From NCBI GenBank assembly GCA_023405135.1, contig JAEXYZ010000014.1:1-51249 (forward strand): a stretch of DNA of 51,249 bases, given 5' to 3'. A program made the translations under genes and the position numbers. A model generated the notes under the pieces. The model saw only the letters and a list, made by a program, of their open reading frames with translations, had not been told where the DNA came from and made no database searches. This stretch comes from Bacillota bacterium. Lineage in GTDB: Bacteria > Bacillota > Bacilli > Bacillales_A > Planococcaceae. Of the stretch, positions 25,733-33,035 are shown one piece after another; position 1 is the stretch's first letter; every line of letters begins with the position of its first letter.

Positions 25733-26332
25733 ATGAGTAATGAAGATTACAGAGAAAAAATTGAAGAGCATCGTCAATTAATAAAATTCGAAGAGCAACA
25801 AAACTCGAGAATGTCACGTTCACGCAGAAGTGTTAAAAAGAAAAAACGAAAAAACCCATTAATGACGATACTATTATTTATACTACTTGGTATTCCTTTT
25901 ACGATATTAATTTATGTTTCATTCTTCTATAATCCAGGTGAAGCAGAGGTAGTTGAAAAGGACGATGATGGCACTGTAGTTGAATTGCAAACGAACAATA
26001 TTGTGTCTGCAAGTAGTAATAAAAAAGATGAAACAATCATTGACTCTGAACAAGAAGATGAAGATAAAGAAGAAAAAGCTGAAGAACAAAATGTAGATAA
26101 AGCAGAAGCAAAAACAGAAGTTGCTAATGATGCAAATAAAGAACAAGAGCAAACAAAGGAAGAAGAACAACAATCAACTGGACAAGTACATACGGTACAA
26201 CCAAATGAAAATTTATTCCGTATTGCATTGAAGTATTATAATGATCCAAGTGGCGTGGAAAAAATTAAAGCAGCTAATCATTTAAGTTCTGAAAGCATTT
26301 CAGTTGGACAAACGTTAATTATTCCTAACTAG
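25733..26332 (+). CDS. ypbE: Membrane-anchored LysM protein YpbE
   Basis: ATG 25733 follows GGAGGTGG and gives 199 residues. A basic cytoplasmic N-terminus (VKKKKRKN) precedes one transmembrane segment (about 44-66), a long acidic/Gln-rich linker (about 80-150), and a C-terminal LysM domain of about 45 residues (VHTVQPNENLFRIALKYYND ... SVGQTLIIPN). LysM binds peptidoglycan, so the protein probably links membrane and wall. Its place after recS matches B. subtilis ypbE. Confidence 0.9.
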   Translation: MSNEDYREKIEEHRQLIKFEEQQNSRMSRSRRSVKKKKRKNPLMTILLFILLGIPFTILIYVSFFYNPGEAEVVEKDDDGTVVELQTNNIVSASSNKKDETIIDSEQEDEDKEEKAEEQNVDKAEAKTEVANDANKEQEQTKEEEQQSTGQVHTVQPNENLFRIALKYYNDPSGVEKIKAANHLSSESISVGQTLIIPN

Positions 26333-26405
26333 TGTAATTTGTTTAGTTATTTCATATAATAACTATATATGTACTCACTTGTATTATTTACAGGTGAATT
26401 TATTC

Positions 26406-26443
26406 AAAAGACGACGGTACTGTCAATCCGCCTCGTCTTTTTG
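26406..26443 (+). terminator. Terminator after ypbE
   Basis: AAAAGACGA (26406-26414) pairs with TCGTCTTTT (26433-26441), with an inner CGG/CCG extension and a T run. Confidence 0.8.
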
Positions 26444-26466
26444 TTTTGGAACGGAGGAACATATGA

Positions 26467-27222
26467 ATGATTGTTTTGCTTTTCGTTCTAGTCATTTGCA
26501 TCAGCTTCATTCTATTTATGATCAAACAAGCTTTTGAAAACAATTTACTTTATCATAACGTTCAAATTCCCGGGCACAATGAACAAGTTACGCTCTTTTT
26601 TATTTCAGATGTTCATTTACGTAAAATCGATGAACAAATGCTACAACAAATAAATCAACCAGTTCATGCAGTTATTATTGGTGGGGATTTCGCTGATAAA
26701 CGTACACCGATAGAGCGCATTTATGAAAATATTAAATTGCTAAAAAAGCTAGGTCCGATTTATTTTGTTTGGGGAAACAATGATCGGGAAGTGGGAGAAC
26801 AAAGACTCCGTGACATTTTTAATGAAATGGGCGTACACATTATAGAAAATGATGCTATTTTATTGTCAAATTTTCAAAATAACGTTTGGTTAAGTGCAAT
26901 TGACGATACTTCTACAAAAAATGCACAATTTGACAGAGCATTTGACAAGCCGAATTTAGGAGATCATGTCGTTTTCATCTCACATAATCCGCAAGTGTTT
27001 TACAAGGTGAGAAACCGATATAATGTAAGTCTGTTGCTAGGTGGTCATTTGCATGGTGGTCAAATACGTCTCGGAAAATTTGGCATTCATCCCCACGGTT
27101 CATTTAAGACGAGAAACGGTGTTGCAGCTTTAGTAAGCAACGGCTATGGAACGACATTACTACCAATGAGATTAGGTGCAAAACCTCAATGTCACATTAT
27201 TGACTTAAACTTTACGAAATAA
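26467..27222 (+). CDS. ypbG: Calcineurin-like metallophosphoesterase YpbG
   Basis: A single N-terminal hydrophobic segment (residues 1-18) anchors a phosphoesterase domain. All family metal motifs are present: SDVHLRK (D-x-H), IIGGDFADK (GGD), FVWGNNDREV (GNND), VFISHNPQVF (SHNP) and LLGGHLHGGQIRLG (GH-x-H). It aligns with the YpbG/YaeI group of membrane-bound phosphoesterases; the substrate is not known. GGAGG is 10 bases upstream of ATG 26467. Confidence 0.88.
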   Translation: MIVLLFVLVICISFILFMIKQAFENNLLYHNVQIPGHNEQVTLFFISDVHLRKIDEQMLQQINQPVHAVIIGGDFADKRTPIERIYENIKLLKKLGPIYFVWGNNDREVGEQRLRDIFNEMGVHIIENDAILLSNFQNNVWLSAIDDTSTKNAQFDRAFDKPNLGDHVVFISHNPQVFYKVRNRYNVSLLLGGHLHGGQIRLGKFGIHPHGSFKTRNGVAALVSNGYGTTLLPMRLGAKPQCHIIDLNFTK

Positions 27223-27367
27223 AAGAATGTATAATATTTTTAGTGCTTTGAGGTCGCGTTCTGTCATCTTTATAACAGGATGGGCGAATCTTTTAAGCAA
27301 ATGAAAACAATTGGCAAATAAATAGCAGTATAATATTTATAGTAGTTGTTTTGAGGAGATGTTACAG

Positions 27368-28339
27368 ATGCAAAAAGTGGATGCAATCATTGTTGGAGGT
27401 GGCCCTTGTGGTTTATCCGCAGCAATTGAATTACAAAACATAGGACTAAAGCCGATTGTTATTGAAAAAGGAAATATTGTGAATGCGATTTTTAATTATC
27501 CAACCCACCAAACTTTTTTTAGTACGAGTGAAAAATTAGGAATTGGTGATGTGCCATTTATTACGGAAGAGCGAAAGCCACATCGCAATCAAGCGCTCGT
27601 ATATTATCGTGAAGTTGTTAAAATGAAAAAAGTCCATGTCAATCGTTTCGAAAAAGTGGAATCTGTAGTGAAAGAGCACAATGGTTTGTTTACCGTTCAT
27701 ACGGATAAAGCGGACTATGAAACATCTTATGTCATCATTGCGACAGGCTACTATGATCAACCAAACTATATGAACATTCCTGGGGAAAATCTGCCAAAAG
27801 TGTATCATTATTTTAAAGAAGCACATCCATTTTTTGATACAGACGTGCTAGTAATTGGGGGCAAAAATTCAGCAGTTGATGCTGCATTAGAATTAAATAA
27901 AGCAGGTGCCCGAGTGACGGTTTCTTATCGAGGCAGCGACTATTCCCCAAGTGTGAAGCCATGGATATTGCCGGAATTTGCTGCACTCGTACGAAATGAA
28001 GAAATTACGATGCATTTTAATTCTACAGTTAAAGAAATTCGTGAAGAAGAAGTCGTATTACATATTGAAGGCAAAGAAAAAGTGATTAAAAATGATTTCG
28101 TTTTTGCAATGACAGGCTATCATCCAGATCATAGCTTTATTCGTGCAATGGGTGTAACGATTGATGAAGAAACAGGGCGACCAACTTATCATCCAGAAAC
28201 GATGGAAACAAATGTAGAAAACTTATATATTGCTGGCGTTCTTGCAGCAGGAAACAATGCCAATGAAATTTTTATAGAAAATGGCAAATTTCATGGTGGT
28301 TTCATAGCAAAGAACATCGTAGAAAAGCAGGGAAAATAA
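27368..28339 (+). CDS. ypdA: Bacillithiol disulfide reductase YpdA (Bdr)
   Basis: A FAD/NADPH-dependent oxidoreductase that reduces bacillithiol disulfide. Signatures: N-terminal FAD site VDAIIVGGGPCGLSAAIEL, the YpdA-specific NAIFNYPTHQTFFSTSEKL, and a second nucleotide site VLVIGGKNSAVDAALEL. The Cys in GGGPCG is the redox-active Cys14-type residue of YpdA. ATG 27368 is chosen because GAGGAG ends 10 bases before it and the B. subtilis start aligns; ATG 27359 abuts the ribosome site. The product has 323 residues. In B. subtilis gudB lies between ypbG and ypdA; it is not here. Confidence 0.93.
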   Translation: MQKVDAIIVGGGPCGLSAAIELQNIGLKPIVIEKGNIVNAIFNYPTHQTFFSTSEKLGIGDVPFITEERKPHRNQALVYYREVVKMKKVHVNRFEKVESVVKEHNGLFTVHTDKADYETSYVIIATGYYDQPNYMNIPGENLPKVYHYFKEAHPFFDTDVLVIGGKNSAVDAALELNKAGARVTVSYRGSDYSPSVKPWILPEFAALVRNEEITMHFNSTVKEIREEEVVLHIEGKEKVIKNDFVFAMTGYHPDHSFIRAMGVTIDEETGRPTYHPETMETNVENLYIAGVLAAGNNANEIFIENGKFHGGFIAKNIVEKQGK

Positions 28340-28344
28340 TTTAT

Positions 28345-28381
28345 AGGAAGTAGTCTTGAGTCGGGGCTACTTCTTTTTTGT
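28345..28381 (+). terminator. Terminator after ypdA
   Basis: GGAAGTAG near 28346-28353 pairs with CTACTTC near 28367-28373, followed by a run of T. Confidence 0.8.
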
Positions 28382-28420
28382 GTATGAGGAATTAATATAT
28401 ACGCGCTTTGGGTACCGCTT

Positions 28421-28495
28421 TGTGTACCAGGTACACATACAATTCTGAATATTGCAATTTTTGTGTACCAGGTACGCGAACAATTCTGACAATTT
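28421..28495. repeat. Paired intergenic repeat, locus 1 (two 34-base units)
   Basis: Two units start at 28421 and 28462, 41 bases apart. Each contains TGTGTACCAGGTAC followed by (A/G)C(A/G)(T/A)ACAATTCTGA. The core GTACC-A-GGTAC is a palindrome. The same pair occurs at 40332-40407. It is not a CRISPR array: there are only two units per locus and the spacers are a few bases long. Confidence 0.8.
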
Positions 28496-28542
28496 CGATT
28501 CGTTGTAATAATGATGATGGAGAAGTTAATAAAATTTTTTTG

Positions 28543-28569
28543 TTGACAACATACCTATAGGGGTATAAT
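28543..28569 (+). promoter_or_regulatory. Promoter with CsoR/CstR-type operator for the persulfide operon
   Basis: TTGACA (28543-28548) and TATAAT (28564-28569) are separated by 15 bases. The spacer holds ATACC-N6-GGTAT (28551-28566, ATACCTATAGGGGTAT), the form of operator bound by CsoR/CstR repressors. CstR derepresses persulfide detoxification genes when its cysteines are persulfidated. No csoR/cstR gene is present in the window. Confidence 0.75.
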
Positions 28570-28638
28570 GTTTGGTTGAAGTGTTTTTCTATTGTTCAGA
28601 TAAAAAATTTTATGATTATTGAATGGAGGCAAATTTTG

Positions 28639-29452
28639 ATGAAGAAGATTGTTATTATTGGTGGGGTTGCTGGGGGCGCTTCTGCTGCGGCAAGAATTAG
28701 ACGTTTAGATGAGCAAGCTGAAATTATTATGTTTGAAAAAGGACCACATGTTTCATTTTCAAATTGTTCATTGCCGTTTTATTTAAGTGGTGTAGTAGAG
28801 GATAGTAACCGATTATTAATGATGACACCTGAAATCTTTTGAGTCAAAATATAAAATTGATGCACGTGTAAATAGTGAGGTCGTTCAGATTAATCGGGAT
28901 GTAAAGTCTGTAACAGTTAAAAATGTGCTAACAGGTGAATTGGTAGATGAAACATATGATGTCCTCATTTTATCGCCAGGCGCAAGCCCGATTGTACCAA
29001 AGCTTCCGGGTACTGATTTACCACATGTGTTCACGGTGCGTAATGTAGTAGACATTGAACGTTTACAAAATGCCATTGTTGAAAAAGATGCTCAAAGTAT
29101 TGCTGTTATAGGGGGAGGATTTATCGGTGTAGAAGTAGCAGAAAACCTTCGCTTAGCTGGGAAGAGTGTTTCGCTCGTTGAATTTGCACCACAAATTTTA
29201 ACACCCTTTGATGAAGATATGGTTCAAATTTTGCATAAGGAATTAGTTGATCAAGGTGTGAAATTAGTAGTTGGCGATGGGTTAGCTACAATTACACAAC
29301 AATCTTATAAAAACTGTACTCATGTATTCAAGTTGAATAATATGGTGTCACCTTTTGGCACAGTTTTAACAACAAGAAATAGTCCATTGCCAAAAAGGGA
29401 TGCGTTTGGAGAAAAAGTTGTAAGTATTGCTAATGTAGGAGGGACATTGTGA
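28639..29452 (+). pseudogene. CoA-disulfide reductase-like protein, frameshifted and truncated
   Basis: From ATG 28639 (ribosome site GGAGG) the frame reads the FAD site KKIVIIGGVAGGASAAARIR and the active-site Cys motif VSFSNCSLPFYLSG of CoA-disulfide/persulfide reductases. A stop appears at 28840 (PEIF-stop) because of one extra T in the TTTT run at 28837-28840. In the next frame the protein continues ESKYKIDARVNSEVVQINRD to the NADH site (IAVIGGGFIGVEVAENLRLA). After LVVGDGLATI (about 29290) similarity ends and an unrelated tail of about 50 residues follows to 29452; the C-terminal half, including the dimerisation domain, is lost. Two independent lesions make it a pseudogene. Confidence 0.88.
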
Positions 29453-29748
29453 TGAAAACAATTCAACCAGAAGAAGTACAAGCAAAATTAGAGGCTGGTG
29501 AAGCAATTAAAATAATTGATGTTCGTGAAGTGGATGAAGTAGAAGCAGGCCACATTCCTGGCATTATTCATATTCCACTTGGCTTACTTGAGTATAAAAT
29601 GAATGAACTGGATAAGACAGAAACATATATTATGGTATGTCAATCTGGTGGTCGCAGTGGCCAAGCAACCGCATTTTTAGAATCACATGGCTTTAACGTA
29701 ACGAATATGGTCGGCGGTATGCTTGCGTGGTCTGGTGAAGTGAAATAA
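29452..29748 (+). CDS. Single-domain rhodanese (sulfurtransferase)
   Basis: The 98-residue protein has the rhodanese fold motifs IIDVREVDEVEAGHIPGIIHI and active-site Cys63 in VCQSGGRSGQA, whose loop carries the persulfide. It would move sulfane sulfur between persulfide carriers. ATG 29452 is preferred to the adjacent GTG 29449; AGGAGGGA lies at 29438-29445. It overlaps the stop of the degenerate reductase by one base. No defect is visible. Confidence 0.9.
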   Translation: MKTIQPEEVQAKLEAGEAIKIIDVREVDEVEAGHIPGIIHIPLGLLEYKMNELDKTETYIMVCQSGGRSGQATAFLESHGFNVTNMVGGMLAWSGEVK

Positions 29749-29770
29749 CTAAAAAATTTTTGAATTAACG

Positions 29771-29788
29771 TATACCAAAACCGGTATA
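29771..29788. promoter_or_regulatory. Second CsoR/CstR-type operator
   Basis: TATACC (29771-29776), 6 bases, GGTATA (29783-29788). It has the same ATACC-N6-GGTAT layout as the operator at 28551-28566. It lies directly before the ribosome site of the next gene, so it could act as a roadblock or mark a second, now unclear, promoter. Confidence 0.6.
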
Positions 29789-29802
29789 GGTGGAGGGAAT
29801 TT

Positions 29803-30362
29803 ATGATTCAATCAGATGTTCAATTAGATGCAAAAGGATTAGCTTGCCCAATGCCAATCGTGAAAACGAAAAAAGCAATGAATGATGTACTTGAAGGGCA
29901 AGTATTAGAATTACAGGCAACAGATAAAGGTTCTGTGGCAGATTTAGCAGCATGGTGTAAAACAGTTGGACACCAATATATCGGTAACCACGAGGAAAAT
30001 GGTGTGTTCTACCATTACATTCGTAAATGTAATCCTGAAGTAAGCGAGCAGCAAGAAAAAACATTTGAACATACTATTTCAATTGAGGAAGCGATTCAAG
30101 CTGAAGGACTTATTTTAGACGTTCGTGAAGCAGCAGAATATGCTTTTGGTCATATTCCAGGAGCGAAATCTATTCTATGGGGGAATTAGCAGAGCGCATG
30201 GAAGAATTAGATAAAAATAAGTCAATTTATGTGATTTGCCGTACAGGTACACGATCAGATTTAGCAGCGAAGCAATTAGCTGAAGCAGGATTTTCAAAAA
30301 TATACAACGTCTTACCTGGCATGACAGGTTATGAAGGCGAATTAGAGAAAGAGGTTAAATAA
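29803..30362 (+). pseudogene. TusA-rhodanese fusion, split by a frameshift
   Basis: ATG 29803 follows GGTGGAGGG. The N-terminal part is a TusA/SirA domain with the sulfur-carrier motif LDAKGLACPMPIVKTKKAM (Cys15). A rhodanese domain begins near residue 95 (LILDVREAAEYAFGHIPGAK) but the frame ends in TAG at 30187-30189. The rest, GELAERMEELDKNKSIYVIC then RTGTRSDLAAKQLAEAG, is in the next frame to 30362. One missing base near 30172-30176 (expected Ile-Pro-Met, IPGAKSIPMGE) restores the gene. The second rhodanese half keeps its active-site Cys. The TusA part alone may still be made. Confidence 0.85.
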
Positions 30363-30363
30363 T

Positions 30364-30771
30364 ATGTCAAACAAAGTAGCAATTATTTCAGCAAATGATG
30401 GTTTATTTGATGCTTATAAAGTATTCAATATTGCAACAGCCGCAGCAGCTTTTGAAAAAGAGGTAGCAATTTTCTTCACATTTGAAGGCTTAAATTTAAT
30501 TCATAAACAAGGTATGCACGCACTTGAAATGCCAGCAGGTAAAGAGCATTTTGCAGAAGGCTTTACAAAGGCACAAGTACCTACTATCCCGCAATTAGTG
30601 GAAATGGCACAGGAGCTAGGTGTAACATTTATCGCATGTCAAATGACAATGGATGTTATGGGCTTAACAAAAGAAGATTTAATTGATGGAATTAAAGTTG
30701 GTGGTGCAGTAACATTTTTAGAGTTTGCAAAGTTATTTACCGCCAAAAGATGCAGAAGAAGTTGTATTTGA
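30364..30771 (+). pseudogene. DsrE/DsrF-like sulfur carrier, C-terminus replaced by a deletion
   Basis: The first 122 residues (to GGAVTFLEFAK) match the DsrE/DsrF/DrsH-like family, with the conserved FFTFEGLNLIHKQGM, PAGKEHFAEGF and ACQMTMDVMGL motifs. The family normally ends a few residues later. Here, at about 30728-30731, the sequence passes directly into the 3' part of a metallo-beta-lactamase-type persulfide dioxygenase gene in another frame, giving the artificial tail LFTAKRCRRSCI. The DsrE domain is nearly complete and may still function. Confidence 0.75.
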
Positions 30772-31285
30772 TTATAAAGCACTGACAGATGGATTAACGG
30801 TTCAACTTGGTTCCTCACAAATTAAAGTTGGGGCACTTTATTCACCAGGTCACACAATTGGTTCAACGTCATTTGTCATTGATGAGAAATACTTATTAAC
30901 TGGCGATATTTTATTTATTGATTCAATTGGTCGTCCAGACTTAGCAGGTCTTGCAGATGATTGGGTAGGTGACCTTCGCGAAACGTTATACCGTCGCTAC
31001 CGTGAATTAGCCGATGATTTAATCGTATTACCGGCACACTTCATGATTATTGAAGAATTAAACGAAGATGGTACAGTGGCAAAACGTCTTGGAGATTTAT
31101 TCGCAGAAAACTACGGTTTAAATGTAGAAGACGAGGAAGTATTCCGTTCGATGGTTACAGAAAACTTACCGCCACAGCCAAATGCATATCAAGAAATTCG
31201 TCAAGTAAATATGGGGAAAATTACACCAAATGATGAAGAGCAAACGGAAATGGAGATTGGTCCAAACCGTTGTGCAGTACGTTAA
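30731..31285 (+). pseudogene. CstB-like persulfide dioxygenase, C-terminal remnant
   Basis: The open frame from 30731 reads SYLPPKDAEEVVFDYKALTD, then LYSPGHTIGSTSFVI, LLTGDILFIDSIGRPDLAGL and LPAHFMIIEELNEDG, ending EIGPNRCAVR. This is the second half of an ETHE1/CstB metallo-beta-lactamase. The remaining zinc residues (GHT, TGD and AHF) are present, but the N-terminal half with HxHxDH and any rhodanese domain is gone. The loss was a deletion that fused it to the end of the DsrE gene. It cannot be active. Confidence 0.85.
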
Positions 31286-31392
31286 CTTTAATGAAATGCT
31301 ATATCTATGCTTGCCTCACGCTCAAGAAGCAAGCAACCGTCCTGTACGGTATTTTAGAAAATCGCTTACGAAAAAGAAAAGAGGAATTGAAT

Positions 31393-31619
31393 TTGAACAT
31401 TACAAAAACTTAGATGCAAAAGGATTTGCTTGCCCAATGCCAATCGTTCGTACAAAAAAAGCAATTGATACAATTAACTCAGGTGAAGTATTAGAAGTGC
31501 TTGTAACAGATAAAGGAGCATTAAATGATTTTCCAGCTTGGGCAGAAGCGGGTGGTCATACAATTTTAGAACAAAAAGAAAAAGCAGGTGTATTCTTCTT
31601 CTACATTCAAAAAGCATAG
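31393..31619 (+). pseudogene. TusA-family sulfur carrier, probable frameshift at the start
   Basis: The body LDAKGFACPMPIVRTKKAID to FFFYIQKA is a complete TusA domain with Cys in CPMP. The expected start, TTG 31393 after GAGG (NITKT), is out of frame by one base with the body: a base is missing in the A run at 31404-31408, giving a stop at 31411. The body frame has no usable start codon nearby. Either the gene is broken or a rare start such as ATT is used. A sequencing error in the A run is the alternative. Confidence 0.65.
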
Positions 31620-31680
31620 GGAATGTAATAGCGAGTGGAGCTTTTCTGCTCGCTTTTATTTATAGAAAGAAGGGGACGAA

Positions 31681-32460
31681 ATGGATTTTTCGATCACATA
31701 TATGTTAGTCATATTTGCGCTTGGATTTGTTGGGTCATTTGTATCAGGAATGTTAGGGGTTGGAGGCTCCATCATCAAATACCCAATGCTTTTATATATT
31801 CCGCCATTGTTTGGTATTGCAGCGTTTACTGCCCACGAAGTATCAGGAATTAGTGCAATTCAAGTATTATTTGCATCAATCGCAGGTGTATGGGCATATC
31901 GTAAAAGTGGATTACTTCATAAACAATTAATTGTTTACATGGGTGGAGCAATATTATTAGGAAGTTTTATCGGTAGTTATGGTTCTAGATTTTTGTCAGA
32001 GGATGCTGTTAATATCGTTTATGGACTACTTGCAGTCATTGCGGCGGTTATGATGTTTATTCCCCGTAAAACGGTAGAGGATCACAATAATATTTCCTTT
32101 AATAAAATATTAGCAATTAGTTTTGCGCTTATTGTCGGTGTTGGTTCAGGTATTGTTGGAGCAGCAGGTGGATTTTTACTTGTACCGATTATGTTAACTG
32201 TTCTAAAGATTCCAACACGCGTAACGATTGCGACGAGTTTAGCGATTACATTTATTTCGTCAATCGGTGGTAGTGTCGGAAAAATCGTCACAGGGCAAAT
32301 TGAATACTGGCCTGCTTTTATTATGATTATTGTCAGTCTTCTAGCAGCTCCACTTGGCACAAAAGTTGGACAAAAAATGAATGTTAAAATACTTCAATGG
32401 TTGCTTGCCGTCATGATTGGTGCAACGGCAATGAAAATTTGGGTTGATATTTTAGGATAA
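31681..32460 (+). CDS. TauE/SafE-family sulfite/organosulfonate exporter
   Basis: The 259-residue protein has about eight hydrophobic helices in two repeats. Each repeat contains a TauE/SafE motif: GFVGSFVSGMLGVGGSIIKY near residue 12-30 and GVGSGIVGAAGGFLLVPIML near residue 155-175. It would export sulfite produced by persulfide oxidation. Start ATG 31681 follows AAGGGGACGAA. It is intact and is the last gene of the persulfide operon; a terminator follows. Confidence 0.88.
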   Translation: MDFSITYMLVIFALGFVGSFVSGMLGVGGSIIKYPMLLYIPPLFGIAAFTAHEVSGISAIQVLFASIAGVWAYRKSGLLHKQLIVYMGGAILLGSFIGSYGSRFLSEDAVNIVYGLLAVIAAVMMFIPRKTVEDHNNISFNKILAISFALIVGVGSGIVGAAGGFLLVPIMLTVLKIPTRVTIATSLAITFISSIGGSVGKIVTGQIEYWPAFIMIIVSLLAAPLGTKVGQKMNVKILQWLLAVMIGATAMKIWVDILG

Positions 32461-32889
32461 TGAATGATAGATTAAGTTTGAAGTGAATACTAATTTTCGT
32501 TTATAAGTACAGCAGAGTGGATGACTTTGCTGTACTTTTTGTTTAGATTTTATTTCATTTAAATAAGGGAGCAGTTTAAAGAGGATACTTATTTTAAGAA
32601 TCATTATCGTTTATTTTAGAGAATAGGACAGTTCATATGTAAATAGGTCCCATCAGTATTGAACTACAATATTTTTGTATATTAATGGTACTATAAAGGC
32701 TACTTGATGCATCGATACTAAGTAGTCAAGTATAATACATGACGCAAAAAAAACGACGAGAATGAAACTGGTTCAATACTTTTGAAAAGAGAAATTCAGT
32801 AACCAGACCTAGATTTTTATTTTTACTCTAGGAAGTTATTGTTTTTCGATGAGGAAAAATTTGGTAGAATGTTATAGGGTGGTGGTTAT
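32461..32889. other. Intergenic region with terminator and an antitoxin-RNA-like remnant
   Basis: The operon terminator is at 32505-32541: AAGTACAGCA pairs with TGCTGTACTT, then T residues. At 32697-32740 the words CTACTTGATGCA ... AAGTAGTCAA.TATAATA resemble the 5' part of the antisense RNA at 40647-40686, in the same order and orientation. No toxin frame accompanies it, so it is probably a solitary remnant of a type I toxin-antitoxin locus. A weak hairpin CCTAG ... CTAGG occurs at about 32807-32831. Confidence 0.5.
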
Positions 32890-33006
32890 ATGGAAGTAGC
32901 CTGCTCATTGGGAAAAAAGAAGCTATTAAAGAAAATAAAGAATATAATATGGCGGTTAATTAGTATCGATGTCATTTTATTTGGACTATCGATTTTTGTA
33001 TACTAA
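32890..33006 (+). CDS. 38-residue membrane miniprotein upstream of the site-2 protease
   Basis: ATG 32890 follows GGGTGGTGG and gives a peptide with a basic half (KKKLLKKIKNIIWR) and a hydrophobic C-terminal half (LISIDVILFGLSIFVY). It ends 29 bases before the protease start. The layout is that of a small membrane protein translated together with the protease. No homologue is known to me; the coding call rests on the ribosome site and composition. Confidence 0.4.
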   Translation: MEVACSLGKKKLLKKIKNIIWRLISIDVILFGLSIFVY

Positions 33007-33035
33007 AGTTTTAATATATTGAGGTGATCGAAGCA

